Origin: Actinomycetota bacterium
Lineage (GTDB): Bacteria; Actinomycetota; Thermoleophilia; Solirubrobacterales; Solirubrobacteraceae
Direction of reading: 5' to 3'
DNA: 52,528 nucleotides
Assembly: GCA_005888335.1 (NCBI GenBank)
Contig: VAWY01000136.1
Coordinates: 1 to 52,528 of the forward strand
The notes under the pieces are model-generated. The model was not told the DNA's origin. It searched no databases and saw nothing but the letters and a program-made list of their open reading frames with translations. A program made the position numbers and the translations under genes. Of the stretch, positions 1 to 8,149 are shown in pieces (position 1 is the first letter of the stretch; each line of letters starts with the position of its first letter).

Positions 1-1425
1 CGCGCGGGCGACCGCGATGCCCGCCGGCTCGTTGCCGTGGATGCACCCGACGACCAGCGCGACCGTCCGCGCGTGCGGGGCGCGCAGCTCGATCGCCTCG
101 ATCGGCCGTCCGTGGACCGATCGCCCCAGGATCGCCGGATGCGGCCCGGCGCGCGCCTGCGCCGAGGCGCCGTGCGTGTAGCCGGCGAGCAGCAGGTACG
201 CCGAGCCGACCAGGGCGACGCGCTCGAGCCGGCGATCGCCCGCGACCGCGGCCAGCGGCAGCAGCCAGACGGCGTACCAGGGCAGCAGCCACGTGCTGGT
301 GGCCAGCACCAGCGCGGTCGCCCAGCCGGCGGCCGCGAGCGGCTCGAGGCGCCCCCGCGTCACGCGGTACAGCAGCCAGCCGAGCCCCGCGACCGTCGCC
401 GCGTGCAGCAGCGCGCGCGGGCCCGGCGCGACCACGCCGTTGCCGAAGGCGCGCGCGCCGAGCTTGGGCAGGCTCAGGCGGCTGACGTGGCGCGCGTCGG
501 ACAGCGTCGCGCCCAGCCCGGCGAGCGGCGTGCCGAACACCAGCGAGCCGACGAGCGCGACGGCGAGCACCCCGGCCGCGGCGCCCAGCACGATCGTGCG
601 CGACGGGCGGCGGGCGACGACATAGGGCAGGGCCACGCCCGCGGTCGCCTTGACGCCCGCGGCGAGCGCGAACAGGAACGAGCCGATGCGCCCGCGCTCG
701 CGGAGCACCAGCACGAGCGCCCACAGCTGCACCGCAACGGCGAGGAGGTCGTTGTGTGCGCCGCCGAGCGCCCAGACGAGCACGAGCGGGTTGAGGCCGA
801 CGAGCGCCACCGCGCGCACGGGGTTGCGGCCGCGGCGCGCGGCCAGGCGCGACGTCGCGGCCAGCACCGCGATCTCGGCGAGCAACGCGATGGCCTTGAA
901 GCTCCACAGCGCGCCGCCCGGTCCGAGCAGACCGGCGCCCGACGAGGCGAGCGTGAAGAGCGCGCCGTAGGGGCTGGTCCCCGTGTGCCAGCCGAGGAAG
1001 GCGTACGCGGGATCGCCGGTGTCGGCCGCGGGGGTGACGACGTACGGGTTCAGCCCGTGCACGGCGAACAGCCGCGCGTCGTTGACGTAGCTGAAGACGT
1101 CGGCCGACAGCAGCGGCGGCCCGGCGACGACGGCAAGCTGCACGATCGCGATGGCCGCGACCAGCCTCCCCGGCCCCAGGGCGGGCGCCCACCGCAGCGC
1201 GCCGAGGTACGCCACGAAGGCGGCCGCGCTCAACGCCGCGGCGCCGCCGCGGCCCAGCGCGACGCCCGGGACGAAGCGCAGCGGGCCGGCGAGCCACCAC
1301 GGGTCCTGGCGGGCCGCGCCGGGCACCAGTGCGGTCCCATGCGCGGCGCCGAGCGCGATGGCCGCGGTGGCCACGACGACGACGACGAGCGCGACCTCAC
1401 CCCGTGGGTCACGCCGTCCGTCCAT
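1..1425 (-). CDS. GT-C polyprenol-phosphate-mannose mannosyltransferase fused in frame to an M14 zinc carboxypeptidase (3' end outside window)
   Basis: The frame is open from ATG 1425 to base 1 (475 codons, no stop). Residues 1-415 are a polytopic membrane protein resembling MptA/MptB-type (GT-C/GT87) mannosyltransferases: acidic loop LSADVFSYVND (D109), NPY at 126-128 and TSPYG at 150-154. Such enzymes use polyprenyl-phosphomannose at the outer membrane face. After the last membrane segment (about 405-417) the same frame enters LGRSVHGRPIEAIEL (433-447) and CIHGNEPAG (461-469). This is the start of an M14 carboxypeptidase/murein peptide amidase, with zinc ligands H463 and E466. I see no ATG or GTG that would give the peptidase its own clean start; an upstream GTG near 309 lies inside the transferase. 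A GGGGAGGAGG ribosome site lies about 14 nt before the start. The gene is divergent from the crotonase at 1504. Both domain calls are good; whether the fusion is real or an indel artefact is open. Confidence 0.75.
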   Translation of the reverse strand, partial: MDGRRDPRGEVALVVVVVATAAIALGAAHGTALVPGAARQDPWWLAGPLRFVPGVALGRGGAAALSAAAFVAYLGALRWAPALGPGRLVAAIAIVQLAVVAGPPLLSADVFSYVNDARLFAVHGLNPYVVTPAADTGDPAYAFLGWHTGTSPYGALFTLASSGAGLLGPGGALWSFKAIALLAEIAVLAATSRLAARRGRNPVRAVALVGLNPLVLVWALGGAHNDLLAVAVQLWALVLVLRERGRIGSFLFALAAGVKATAGVALPYVVARRPSRTIVLGAAAGVLAVALVGSLVFGTPLAGLGATLSDARHVSRLSLPKLGARAFGNGVVAPGPRALLHAATVAGLGWLLYRVTRGRLEPLAAAGWATALVLATSTWLLPWYAVWLLPLAAVAGDRRLERVALVGSAYLLLAGYTHGASAQARAGPHPAILGRSVHGRPIEAIELRAPHARTVALVVGCIHGNEPAGIAVARA

Positions 1426-1489
1426 GGCGCGACGGTGGACCTCCTCCCCTGAACGGGGCCTGAACGCGGGTCGGCGGGGTCGTCGCCGG

Positions 1490-1495
1490 TAGCAT
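1490..1495 (+). promoter_or_regulatory. -10-like TAGCAT, 8 nt before the crotonase ATG
   Basis: TAGCAT lies 8 nt before the ATG at 1504 and there is no Shine-Dalgarno sequence. This spacing fits a leaderless transcript. No good -35 is seen. Confidence 0.35.
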
Positions 1496-1503
1496 CGCGG
1501 CCC

Positions 1504-2442
1504 ATGGGCGAGGTCCGGGTCGAGGAACGGGGGCGCGTGCTGCTCGCCACCCTCGACAACCCGCCGCACGGGCTCATGGACTCAGGCACCGTCGCGGGCC
1601 TCGAGGCCGTCGTCGCCCGCGCCGAAGCCGAGCCAGGCGTAGGCGGGGTCGTGCTCACGGGCGCGCACCCCGAGCGCTTCGTCGCCCACTACGACGTCGG
1701 CGAGCTGCTGGCCGCCGCGCGCGCGGCGCCGAGCGTCGGCCCGCGGGCGGCGCACGCGTCGCTGCGGGCGGTCGGCGCGCTGCGCCGCGTGCCGCGGGTC
1801 GAGGACGCCCTGGGCCGCACGCCAGCCGCGGGCCTCGTGCTGCTCGAGCGCTTCCACGCGACACTGCTGCGGATGAACCGGTGCGGCGCCGTCTTCGTCG
1901 CGGCGATCAACGGCTCGGCCATGGGCGGCGGCTCCGAGCTCGCGCTGGCGTGCGACGTGCGCCTGATGGCCGACGGCGACCACCTGATCGGCCAGCCCGA
2001 GATCCTGTTCGCCTTCCCGCCGGGCGGGGGAGGGACCCAGCGGCTCGCGCGCCTGCTCGGCACGGCGCGCGCCCTGCGGATCGTGCTCGAGGGCGGGCCG
2101 CTGTCGCCCGCGCAGGCCGCCGCGCTCGGGTACGTCGACGAGGTCATCGCTCCCGGCGAGCTGGTCGACCGGGCCGTCGCCCTGGCCGAGCGGCTCGGCA
2201 GCCGCGAGAAGGCCGCGATCGGCGCCTGCAAGCGGGCGGTCTACGACGGCGGCTCGCTGCCGCTGGCCGACGGCCTGCGCCTCGAACGCGCGGAGTTCCT
2301 CGCCGGGCTGGGCTCGCCCGAGGCGCAGACCGCCATGACCGCCTACCTCGAGGCGCTCGAGCGCACCGGCGAGCTGCCGGGCTACGACCGCGCGGCGCTC
2401 GAGCGCGCCGTCGAGAGCGGCGCCTTTCGCCCAGGCGCATGA
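1504..2442 (+). CDS. Enoyl-CoA hydratase/isomerase family protein (crotonase)
   Basis: 312 aa, somewhat longer than the usual 260. The crotonase fold would hydrate or isomerise enoyl-CoA esters in beta-oxidation-type catabolism in the cytoplasm. The oxyanion-hole loop NGSAMGGGSE is at 136-145. Both catalytic glutamates of the hydratase type have counterparts: E145 and E166 (in GQPEILFAFPPGGGGTQ). The extra length is an insertion of about 45 residues before residue 115. The last base pairs overlap the next gene as ATGA, so the two are translationally coupled. Substrate unknown. Confidence 0.88.
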   Translation: MGEVRVEERGRVLLATLDNPPHGLMDSGTVAGLEAVVARAEAEPGVGGVVLTGAHPERFVAHYDVGELLAAARAAPSVGPRAAHASLRAVGALRRVPRVEDALGRTPAAGLVLLERFHATLLRMNRCGAVFVAAINGSAMGGGSELALACDVRLMADGDHLIGQPEILFAFPPGGGGTQRLARLLGTARALRIVLEGGPLSPAQAAALGYVDEVIAPGELVDRAVALAERLGSREKAAIGACKRAVYDGGSLPLADGLRLERAEFLAGLGSPEAQTAMTAYLEALERTGELPGYDRAALERAVESGAFRPGA

Positions 2443-3461
2443 GCACGGCCGCCCCGGGGATCGACGCGGCGGGGATCACCGCCTGGTTCGAGGGCCACGT
2501 CCCCGGCGTGCAGCCGCCGCTGGAGTTCGAGCTGATCGCCGGCGGACGCTCGAACCTGACCTTCGGCGTGGCGGACGCCGCCGGCCGGCGCTGGGCACTG
2601 CGCCGCCCGCCGCTGCACGGCGTCCTCGGCTCGGCCCACGACGTCGCGCGCGAGCACCGCATCGTCTCGGCGCTCGGCCCGACCGGCGTCCCGGTGCCGA
2701 ACGCCGTCGGCCTCTGCGAGGACCCCGAGGTCACCGGCGCGCCGTTCTTCGTCATGGACTTCGTCGACGGCATCGTGGTCCGCGACGAGGAGCTCGAGGC
2801 CGGGGCGTTCGGAGGCGAGCGGCGCCGGCGGGCCGCGTACGCGATGGTCGACACGCTGGCGGCGATCCATGCCGTCGTCCCGGCCGAGGTCGGGCTCGGC
2901 GACCTCGGGCGCCAGGAGGGCTACATCGCGCGCCAACTGCGCCGCTGGCAGGGTCAGCTCGAGCAGTCGCGCACGCGCGAGCTGCCGGCGATGGAGGAGG
3001 CGCACCGGCGGCTGTCTGAGGCCATCCCCGACCAGGGGCCGGCGACGATCGTCCACGGCGACTTCCGCCTGGACAACATGATCCTCTCGCCAGACGGCGA
3101 GGTTCGCGCGGTGCTCGACTGGGAGCTGTGCACGCTCGGCGACCCGCTCGCCGACGTCGGGCTGCTGATGGTCTACTGGGACCGCCCCTGGGGCGTCGCC
3201 CCCGGGCGCTACCCGGACTTCCCGCCGGCGCGCGACCTGGCGGCGCGCTACGCGGAGCGCTCCGGGCGCGACCTGGGCGAGCTGGACTTCTACGTCGCCT
3301 TCGGCTCCTGGAAGCTCGCGGCGATCCTCGAGGGCGTCTACGCGCGCTACGTCTCGGGCGCCTACGGCGAGACCGCCGACGACGTCGACACGATGCCCGC
3401 CGGCGTCGACCAGCTGGCCGAGGCGTCCCTGCGGCGCCTCGACCAGCCGGCCAGCCGCTAG
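2439..3461 (+). CDS. Phosphotransferase family protein (APH-type; ACAD10 N-terminal domain-like)
   Basis: 340 aa. The ATG at 2439 overlaps the crotonase stop (ATGA). Kinase-like fold: nucleotide-binding Lys region near residue 55, catalytic motif VHGDFRLDN (H206-G-D208, N213) and metal-binding D227 in VLDWE. Actinobacterial relatives sit beside acyl-CoA dehydrogenases, and in mammals this domain is fused to ACAD10/11, which handle 4-hydroxy acids through a phospho-intermediate. The flanking crotonase and two ACADs fit a role in hydroxyacyl-CoA breakdown. Antibiotic phosphorylation is much less likely in this context. It ends convergently with the ACAD on the other strand. Confidence 0.85.
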   Translation: MSTAAPGIDAAGITAWFEGHVPGVQPPLEFELIAGGRSNLTFGVADAAGRRWALRRPPLHGVLGSAHDVAREHRIVSALGPTGVPVPNAVGLCEDPEVTGAPFFVMDFVDGIVVRDEELEAGAFGGERRRRAAYAMVDTLAAIHAVVPAEVGLGDLGRQEGYIARQLRRWQGQLEQSRTRELPAMEEAHRRLSEAIPDQGPATIVHGDFRLDNMILSPDGEVRAVLDWELCTLGDPLADVGLLMVYWDRPWGVAPGRYPDFPPARDLAARYAERSGRDLGELDFYVAFGSWKLAAILEGVYARYVSGAYGETADDVDTMPAGVDQLAEASLRRLDQPASR

Positions 3462-4483
3462 ACCTTCGCCGCGCGAGCCTCGGCCGCGAGCCGCGCCACC
3501 CGCGCGCGGTGCGTCGCGCCGCCGCCGAGCAGCTGCGCGTCGAGCTGCGCGCGCTTGAACAGCCAGTGCACGTCGGCCTCCCAGGTGAAGCCGATGCCGC
3601 CGTGCAGCTGGATCGCCTCGCCGGTCACCGCCCGGCCCGCGTCGGACGCGACCGCCTTGGCCATCGCCGCCGCCATCGCCAGCCGGTCGGGGTCGGCGTC
3701 GGCCGCCCAGGCCGCGAAGTAGGTCGCCGAGCGCGCCGACTCGGTGTCGCGCAGCATCTGCGCCGCCTTGTGCTGCACCGCCTGGAAGGCGCCGACCGGC
3801 ACGCCGAACTGCTTGCGGTCCTTGATGTAGGCGATCGTCATGTCGAGCGCGCGCTGGGAGATCCCCACGAGCTCGGCGGCCACGGCGACGGCCGCGCGGT
3901 CGAGCGCGCCGGCGACGTCGCCCTCGAGCGGCTCGCCGGCGTCGGCGCCCGGCTCCAAGCGCCCGTAGCGGCGCGTCGGGTCGATGCTCCTGGTCTCCTC
4001 GAGCGGCACCGCCGACGGCTCGACGAGCGTCGCCGTGCCCGCGTCGACGTCGGCGAGGACGAGCACGGCGGCGCCGGGCGCGTCGGGCACGAGCTCGGCG
4101 ACGCCGTCGCGCAGCACGCCGAGCGCCCCGGTCGACTCGCCCGAGGCCAGGGCGGGCAGCCAGCGCTCGCGCTGCTCGCTCGAGCCGGCGTGCTCGATCG
4201 CCAGCGCGGCGAGGACCGTGCCCAAGAACGGCGTCGGCGCACACGCGTAGCCGAGCTCCTCGAGCAGCGCGGCCAGCTCGACGACGCCCAGCCCCTGGCC
4301 GCCGTGCTCCTCGGCCACCGCGATCCCGGGCCAGCCGAGCTCCACGAGCTCGCGGAAGAGGTCGGTGTCGTCGCGGCCTTCCTCGGCCGCCGCGCGCACG
4401 CGCTCCATCGGCATGCGGCTGGCCAGCAGCTCGTGCGCGGTGCGCTTGATCTGCTGCTGGTCGTCGGAGAGGTCGAAGTTCAT
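3458..4483 (-). CDS. Acyl-CoA dehydrogenase, non-catalytic-type subunit
   Basis: 341 aa; third gene of the TetR-ACAD-ACAD operon, starting 11 bp after the previous stop. It has the ACAD architecture: helical N-domain, a shortened middle beta domain (about 120-200) and a helical C-domain with DRKQFGVPVGAFQAVQH and LHGGIGFTWE. At the C-terminal site where ACADs carry the catalytic Glu (xEGGTTE in the partner) it reads LLGGGATHRA, so the base is missing. In mycobacterial steroid side-chain enzymes (FadE26/27, FadE28/29) two different ACAD subunits form a heterotetramer in which only one has the Glu. The pair here looks the same; that is inference. Its TAG stop shares the CTAG at 3458-3461 with the facing gene. 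Confidence 0.88.
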   Translation of the reverse strand: MNFDLSDDQQQIKRTAHELLASRMPMERVRAAAEEGRDDTDLFRELVELGWPGIAVAEEHGGQGLGVVELAALLEELGYACAPTPFLGTVLAALAIEHAGSSEQRERWLPALASGESTGALGVLRDGVAELVPDAPGAAVLVLADVDAGTATLVEPSAVPLEETRSIDPTRRYGRLEPGADAGEPLEGDVAGALDRAAVAVAAELVGISQRALDMTIAYIKDRKQFGVPVGAFQAVQHKAAQMLRDTESARSATYFAAWAADADPDRLAMAAAMAKAVASDAGRAVTGEAIQLHGGIGFTWEADVHWLFKRAQLDAQLLGGGATHRARVARLAAEARAAKV

Positions 4484-4494
4484 GGTCGCGCCCC

Positions 4495-5631
4495 CTAGCG
4501 CAGCCGCGGCAGGCTCAGCACCCGCTCGGCCACGATGTTCTTCAGGATCTCGGTGGTGCCGCCCTCGATCGAGTTGCCGCGCGCCCGCAGCAGCTCGTAC
4601 GCCCACGGCTCGCCGGCGGTCAGCGCGCGGGGACCGATGACGTCGGCCGCCACCTGCGTGAGCATCTGGTTGGTCTCCGACCACAGCCACTTGGTCAGCG
4701 ACCCCTCGGGGCCGGGCTGGCCGTAGCGCTGGATCGCGGTCAGGCCGCGCCACGCCATCAGCCGCAGCACCTCGGTGCGGATGTGCAGGTCGGCGAGCTT
4801 GTCGGCGATCCGGGGGTCGTCGAGCGCGCCGTTGGCCGCCGCCTCGTCGAACAGGTCGTCGAGCAGCTGGCGCAGGCGGACCTGGAGGAACTGGGCCAGG
4901 CCGGCGCGCTCGTTCATCAGCGTCGTGAGCGCGACCTTCCAGCCGTTGCCGACCCCGCCGACGACGTTGTCGTCCGGGATCCGGGCCTCCTCGATGAACA
5001 GCTCGTTGAACTCGGCCTCGCCGGTGATCTGGACCAGCGGGCGAACCTGGACGGCGTCCTGCTCCATGTCGAGCAGGAAGTACGTCAGGCCCTTGTGCTT
5101 GGCCGCCTCGGCGTCGGTGCGCGCGACGAGCATGCACCACTTCGAGTATTGGGCGCCGCTCGTCCAGACCTTCTGGCCGGTGACGACCCACTCATCGCCG
5201 TCCTTGACCGCGCGCGTCTTGAGCGCGGCGAGGTCCGAGCCCGCCTCGGGCTCGGAGAAGCCCTGGCACCAGATCTCGTCGGCCGAGAGGATCGGCGGCA
5301 GGTAGCGCTCCTTCTGCGCGTCGGTGCCCCAGGTCATCAGCGTCGGCCCGCCGAGCAGCAGGCCGAGCGCGTTGGCGGGCAGCGGCGCGCGGGCGTGCCC
5401 GAGCTCCTCGAAGAAGATCGCGGTCTCCATCAGCGTCGCGCCGCGGCCGCCGTACTCGCGCGGCCAGTGCACGCCGGCCCAGCCGCCCTCGTGCAGGCGC
5501 CGCTGCCAGTCGCGCCGCCAGGCGTAGCTCTCGGCGTCGCGGGTCGGCTCGTGGCCCGGCGGGTTGGCGGCCAGCCATTCGCGCAGCTCGTCGCGGAAGG
5601 CGGTCTCGGACTCGGTGAAGGTGAGGTCCAT
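4495..5631 (-). CDS. Acyl-CoA dehydrogenase, catalytic-type subunit
   Basis: 378 aa. The ATG at 5631 has a strong GGAGG site 5 nt upstream, inside the end of the TetR gene, and the two overlap as TGATG. Features: N-terminal domain with PREYGGRGAT, flavin/substrate region QGFSEPEAGSDLA and GQKVWTSGAQYS, and C-terminal SIEGGTTEILKN, which supplies the catalytic Glu. It oxidises acyl-CoA to enoyl-CoA with FAD; electrons would go to ETF. Expected to work with the smaller ACAD downstream, which lacks the Glu. Confidence 0.9.
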   Translation of the reverse strand: MDLTFTESETAFRDELREWLAANPPGHEPTRDAESYAWRRDWQRRLHEGGWAGVHWPREYGGRGATLMETAIFFEELGHARAPLPANALGLLLGGPTLMTWGTDAQKERYLPPILSADEIWCQGFSEPEAGSDLAALKTRAVKDGDEWVVTGQKVWTSGAQYSKWCMLVARTDAEAAKHKGLTYFLLDMEQDAVQVRPLVQITGEAEFNELFIEEARIPDDNVVGGVGNGWKVALTTLMNERAGLAQFLQVRLRQLLDDLFDEAAANGALDDPRIADKLADLHIRTEVLRLMAWRGLTAIQRYGQPGPEGSLTKWLWSETNQMLTQVAADVIGPRALTAGEPWAYELLRARGNSIEGGTTEILKNIVAERVLSLPRLR

Positions 5632-6293
5632 CAGTCCTCCAGTGGTGTCGGATGGGACGCGGGCGGTCCGAGCAGGACCGACTCGGCGCAGTGGCAGAAG
5701 ATGTCCTCGAGCTCGCGCACGCCGCGCAGGCGGCCGGCGCGGACGCGCTCGGCGAGCAGCTGCTCGGTGCCCCCGCAGAGCACGAGCAGCGCCTCGCGCG
5801 GCGGCGGGCGCAGCGCGGGGTCCGCGGCGCGCGCGCTGTCGAAGCTCGCCTGGTAGCGGTCGGCGAAGCGCCGCATGGCCTCCCCGCGCGCCTCCAGCGC
5901 GGCGGGGCCGGCGGCGTGGATCTCGAGCAGGTAGGCGCGCGCGAACACGGGCTCGGCGAGCAGGGTCTCCAGGTAGGCGCGGATGCCGGCGCGCAGCTGG
6001 GCGCGCCAATCGTCGGGCGCCTCGCGCACGCCGGCCCGCACGTTCTCGACCATGACGTCGACGCCGGCGCGGTAGCCCTCCAGGAAGCACGCCTCCTTGC
6101 TGGCGAACAGCTCGTAGAACGTCGAGCGCGAGACGCCGGCCGCGCGCACGACGTCGGTGACCGGCGCGGCGGCGTAGCCGCGCTCGGCGACGACGCGGAT
6201 CATCGCGTCAAGGAGCCGTGCGCGCTGGGCGTCGGGCACCGGCCGCAGGGCCGAGCCGACGTCCGGATGCTGGGCGAGCAGCGAGCGAGCCAT
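5631..6293 (-). CDS. TetR family transcriptional regulator
   Basis: 220 aa. The HTH occupies about residues 28-75, with VTDVVRAAGVSRSTFYELF as the recognition region, followed by a variable helical ligand-binding domain. First gene of the operon with the two ACADs and divergent from a crotonase 57 bp away. By analogy with FadR/KstR-type regulators it probably senses an acyl-CoA and represses both directions. The intergenic region carries inverted repeats (listed separately). The ATG at 6293 sits in the repeat region and has no good ribosome site, so the transcript may be leaderless. Confidence 0.87.
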   Translation of the reverse strand: MARSLLAQHPDVGSALRPVPDAQRARLLDAMIRVVAERGYAAAPVTDVVRAAGVSRSTFYELFASKEACFLEGYRAGVDVMVENVRAGVREAPDDWRAQLRAGIRAYLETLLAEPVFARAYLLEIHAAGPAALEARGEAMRRFADRYQASFDSARAADPALRPPPREALLVLCGGTEQLLAERVRAGRLRGVRELEDIFCHCAESVLLGPPASHPTPLED

Positions 6294-6327
6294 ACCCGAG
6301 GAGTACCGAAGAATACCTCATGGGTAC
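6293..6327. promoter_or_regulatory. Putative TetR operator between divergent operons
   Basis: Inverted repeats read directly: GTACC (6303-6307) with GGTAC (6323-6327), TACC-N5-GGTA (6314-6326), and TACCC (6293-6297) with GGGTA (6322-6326). They lie between the TetR start and the ECH start, where an autorepressor would act on both promoters. Confidence 0.45.
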
Positions 6328-6350
6328 GAAGGTGTAGGGTTCGCGGCGCC

Positions 6351-7163
6351 ATGCAGGAGATCGACACCGGCACCGAGGACCTGCTCGCCCGCGTCGAGGA
6401 CGGCGTCGCGGTCCTGACCATGAACCGGCCGGAGCGGCGCAACGCGCTGTCGCCGGCGATGCTCGACGCGCTGGCCCGCACCCTGGCCGACGCCGAGGCC
6501 GACGACGACGTCGGCTGCGTCGTGCTCACCGGCGCGGGCGGCGCGTTCTGCGCGGGCGGCGACGTCAAGGCGATGGCCCAGGACGGCGCGGGGGAGGCGG
6601 GCTTCGACGCGCGCGTGCAGCTCCAGCGCCGCAGCCACCGCGCGACGGCAGGGCGCCTGCACGAGATGCCCAAGCCGACGATCGCCGCTGTGGGCGGCGC
6701 CGCCGCCGGCGCGGGGCTGTCGCTGGCGCTCGCCTGCGACCTGCGCTACGCGGCGCGCCGGGCGGTGCTCACGACCGCGTTCGCCAAGGTCGGCTTCGCG
6801 GGCGACTACGGCGGGACGTGGTTCCTCACGCGCCTCGTCGGGCCGGCCCGCGCGCGCGAGCTGTACTTCTTCGCCGACCGGATCGGAGCCGAGGAGGCCG
6901 AGCGGCTGGGAGTCGTCAGCGCGGTCTTCGACGACGACCGGCTCTTCGACGAGGTCATGGACCGCGCTCGCCGGCTCGCCGACGGTCCCCGGATCGCCTA
7001 CGGCTACATGAAGGAGAACCTCAACCGCGCCGAGACGGCGGGGTTGATGGACTGCCTGGACATCGAGGCCTCGCACCACCTGCGCACGGGGCTCACCGAG
7101 GACCACCGCGAGGCGGCGGTCGCCTTCGTCGAGAAGCGCGAGCCCGCGTTCCACGGCCGCTGA
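6351..7163 (+). CDS. Enoyl-CoA hydratase/isomerase family protein (PaaG/ECI-like active site)
   Basis: 270 aa crotonase. Substrate-binding loop GAGGAFCAGGDVKAM and oxyanion loop GAAAGAGLSLALACD. The two glutamates of true hydratases are replaced (Ser and Gly at those positions), but an Asp is present in FAGDYGGTWF. This pattern is seen in isomerase-type or PaaG-like members rather than classical hydratases, so double-bond isomerisation is as likely as hydration. Divergent from TetR and coupled (TGATG) to the reductase that follows. Confidence 0.85.
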   Translation: MQEIDTGTEDLLARVEDGVAVLTMNRPERRNALSPAMLDALARTLADAEADDDVGCVVLTGAGGAFCAGGDVKAMAQDGAGEAGFDARVQLQRRSHRATAGRLHEMPKPTIAAVGGAAAGAGLSLALACDLRYAARRAVLTTAFAKVGFAGDYGGTWFLTRLVGPARARELYFFADRIGAEEAERLGVVSAVFDDDRLFDEVMDRARRLADGPRIAYGYMKENLNRAETAGLMDCLDIEASHHLRTGLTEDHREAAVAFVEKREPAFHGR

Positions 7164-8149
7164 TGCGCGCGGTCCAGATCGTCGAGCTGAGCGGGCCTGA
7201 TGGGGCGCTGCGCCTGGTCGACCTGCCGGAGCCCGAGCCGTCGCACCTGCTCACGCCGGGCTCGGGCGTGGTCGTCGATGTCCATGCGGCCGGCGTCTCG
7301 TTCCCCGAGGTCCTCCAGACGCGCGGCGAGTACCAGGTCAAGCCGCCGCTGCCCTTCGTGCCGGGGAGCGAGGTCGCCGGCGTCGTCCGCAGCGCGCCCG
7401 AAGGCGCGGGGGTCAAACCGGGCGACCGTGTGGCGGCGTTCCCCATGCTCGGCGCGTTCGCCGAGGTGGCCGTCGCCCCGGAGTTCCTGACCTTCGCGCT
7501 GCCGGACGAGCTCGACTTCGCCCAGGGCGCGGGCCTCATCCTCAACTACCACACCGCGTACTTCGCGCTGCGGCTGCGCGGGCGGCTGGCCGAGGGGGAG
7601 ACGGTGCTCGTCCACGGCGCGGCGGGCGGCGTGGGGACGGCGGCGCTGCAGGTCGCGCGCGGCCTCGGGGCGCGCACGATCGCGGTCGTCTCCTCGGACG
7701 CCAAGGAGCAGGTGGCGCGCGAGGCGGGCGCCGACGACGTCGTGCGCTCGGACGGGCCGTGGAGGGACGAGGCGCGCGAGCTGTCCGGGGGAGGGGTCGA
7801 CGTCGTGCTCGACCCGGTCGGCGGCGACCGCTTCACCGACAGCCTGCGCTCCCTGGGCGAGGGCGGGCGCCTGGTCGTCGTCGGCTTCACCGGCGGCTCG
7901 ATCCCCGAGGTCCGGGTCAACCGCCTGCTCCTCAACAACGTCGAGGTGGTCGGCGCCGGCTGGGGCGCCTACGTGATGACCAAGCCGGAGGCCAACCGCG
8001 CGATCGGCGCGGAGGTCCAGCGGCTGATCGAGCAGGGCTTCGTGCGCCCGGTCGTCGGCGCGCGCTTCCCGCTCGAGCGCGCGGCCGACGCCCTCAACGC
8101 GATCGATCAGCGGCGCGCGACCGGCAAGGTCGTGCTCGACGTGCGGTAG
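7163..8149 (+). CDS. MDR-family NADPH:quinone oxidoreductase / zinc-free alcohol dehydrogenase-like protein
   Basis: 328 aa; ATG at 7163 overlaps the preceding TGA. GroES-like N-domain (FVPGSEVAGVV near 70) and Rossmann domain with VHGAAGGVGTAALQ (about 150). The structural and catalytic zinc cysteines of ADHs are absent, as in QOR-type reductases (quinone, crotonyl-CoA or enone reduction with NADPH). It probably supplies a reductive step for the neighbouring enoyl-CoA enzymes. Its last 43 bp overlap the convergent membrane-protein gene. Confidence 0.85.
   Translation: MRAVQIVELSGPDGALRLVDLPEPEPSHLLTPGSGVVVDVHAAGVSFPEVLQTRGEYQVKPPLPFVPGSEVAGVVRSAPEGAGVKPGDRVAAFPMLGAFAEVAVAPEFLTFALPDELDFAQGAGLILNYHTAYFALRLRGRLAEGETVLVHGAAGGVGTAALQVARGLGARTIAVVSSDAKEQVAREAGADDVVRSDGPWRDEARELSGGGVDVVLDPVGGDRFTDSLRSLGEGGRLVVVGFTGGSIPEVRVNRLLLNNVEVVGAGWGAYVMTKPEANRAIGAEVQRLIEQGFVRPVVGARFPLERAADALNAIDQRRATGKVVLDVR

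Noticed and set aside
37..1452. Plus-strand 471-codon frame at the window start
   Set aside because: Shadow of the GT-C/M14 gene, which has real motifs on the minus strand.
2439..3461. Aminoglycoside resistance kinase
   Set aside because: Fold is shared, but context and sequence match the ACAD-linked phosphotransferases.
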